Shown piece by piece: positions 6,070-6,674 of a stretch of 6,674 bases of DNA. The DNA is from Planctomycetota bacterium (GTDB taxonomy: Bacteria; Planctomycetota; PUPC01; JACPCR01), in NCBI GenBank assembly GCA_030740295.1, contig JASLXP010000910.1:1-6674 (forward strand), in the 5' to 3' direction. The notes beneath the pieces are model-generated. The model did not search any database, had not been told where the DNA came from, and saw only the letters and a program-made list of their open reading frames with translations. Within the stretch, counting starts at the first letter, position 1. Each line of letters opens with the position of its first letter. The translations under genes were made by a program, and so were the position numbers.

Positions 6070-6674
6070 ATGTGGAAACTGACCTTCAGCCCAGCGGCCG
6101 GTTTCATCCTCAATGCCGGACAGGACCGTCGAGAGCCAGGACTCCTCAGTCCGACCGAACGCACTTCGCTTCGTGACCTGGCCCGCCGTGTCGCCGAAAT
6201 AGCAGCTCATCCTAAACAGGAAGAAAAGAGGCAGTTATGGTACCGGCACAACTCCCTCGAACCGGTACGGCCGATGCTGCTGGTGTTCCCGGAGGATAGC
6301 TGGGAAGAGCTGCTGCCGGTGGCATCTGCAACCGCTCAGGATCCGTTCTGGCGCCAGTGGGAATGGTACCTGCGGCACCAGATCTTCCGAGACACGCACC
6401 TTGCGGACGATTTCGTGATCGAGGCTGACCTCCACGTGCCGGTAACCATGCGGGCCGGCGATTGGGGGATAAAGGCCGGGGAGATTCACCGGACCGAACA
6501 GGCGAACGGCTCCTACAATTGGACTCCCCCACTGCATGAGCCCGATGACATAAACAAACTGAGGCCGGCAACCTTCGACGTTGATCTGGCCGAGACCCAT
6601 TCGGCCATGGGGGCCGTGGAAGACGCTCTGGGCGACATCCTGCCGGTCCGCCGGCACTGCGCGCCCTCGAGCAT
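6070..6674 (+). CDS. Uroporphyrinogen decarboxylase-like family protein, N-terminal part (cut by window edge)
   Basis: An open frame of 201 codons runs to the window end with no stop. Residues 27-83 (LSPTERTSLRDLARRVAEIA, then LWYRHNSLEPVRPMLLVFPE and WEELLP) and 92-118 (PFWRQWEWYLRHQIF, HLADDFVIE) match, from memory, the N-terminus of a large uncharacterised group of URO-D/MtaA-like proteins common in Lentisphaerae, Planctomycetes and related bacteria. The group shares the TIM barrel of uroporphyrinogen decarboxylase and of cobamide methyltransferases, but its members' reactions are mostly unknown. It is probably not the heme enzyme, whose N-terminus is different. The ATG at 6070 is the first ATG, but no Shine-Dalgarno precedes it and the frame stays open upstream to the end of the oxidoreductase gene; GTG 6040 and TTG 6043 or 6055 are alternatives. 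Residues 1-26 do not look conserved, so the start is uncertain. The preceding hairpin may separate it from the upstream unit. Confidence 0.7.
   Translation, partial: MWKLTFSPAAGFILNAGQDRREPGLLSPTERTSLRDLARRVAEIAAHPKQEEKRQLWYRHNSLEPVRPMLLVFPEDSWEELLPVASATAQDPFWRQWEWYLRHQIFRDTHLADDFVIEADLHVPVTMRAGDWGIKAGEIHRTEQANGSYNWTPPLHEPDDINKLRPATFDVDLAETHSAMGAVEDALGDILPVRRHCAPSS

Noticed and set aside
5871..6164. A 97-codon minus-strand open frame
   Set aside because: It straddles the oxidoreductase 3' end, the hairpin and the start of the URO-D-like gene, and its sequence is compositionally noise-like.
6235..6657. A 140-codon minus-strand open frame at the right edge
   Set aside because: It is the antisense shadow of the URO-D-like frame, whose plus-strand translation carries conserved family motifs. 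Such shadows are easily mis-annotated because the plus frame has no stop in the window.

Overview
The window looks like chromosomal DNA from a Gram-negative-type, polysaccharide-degrading heterotroph. Paired Gfo/Idh/MocA oxidoreductases and xylose-isomerase-like epimerases, large secreted GH42-like proteins and uroporphyrinogen-decarboxylase-like (URO-D-like) paralogues are a combination I associate with Planctomycetes, Verrucomicrobia, Lentisphaerae and related uncultured lineages. This placement is an inference from gene content only. No rRNA, tRNA, mobile element, CRISPR array or phage gene is visible.

Layout. The left edge (1-195, minus strand) is the first 65 codons of an asparaginyl-tRNA synthetase gene running off the window. 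Next comes a 216-bp spacer with a strong GC-rich palindrome (287-317), then a large minus-strand gene (412-2934) for a probable secreted, multidomain glycoside-hydrolase-like protein. This gene is divergent from a small metallophosphoesterase gene (3025-3660, plus). The 90 bp between them hold a perfect dyad, ATCAAT-N6-ATTGAT. A 269-bp spacer without a gene leads to a near-consensus Shine-Dalgarno and a two-gene plus-strand unit: a sugar-phosphate isomerase/epimerase-like TIM barrel (3930-4790) and, 11 bp later, a Gfo/Idh/MocA-type oxidoreductase (4802-5959). A stable hairpin at 6008-6036 follows. From about 6070 to the right edge there is an open plus-strand frame for the N-terminal part of a URO-D-like family protein, truncated by the window.

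How the genes may work together. The clearest unit is the epimerase/oxidoreductase pair. This pairing is typical of oxidise-then-rearrange carbohydrate pathways (inositol catabolism, 3-keto-sugar and C-glycoside cleavage), but the sequence does not fix the substrate. The secreted GH42-like protein could supply sugars from outside the cytoplasm. It is on the other strand and separated by the phosphoesterase, so a shared pathway is only a possibility. The asparaginyl-tRNA synthetase is housekeeping. I see no clear new defence or mobile system. The most unusual protein is the GH42-like one, whose catalytic region does not show the usual Asn-Glu signature by eye.
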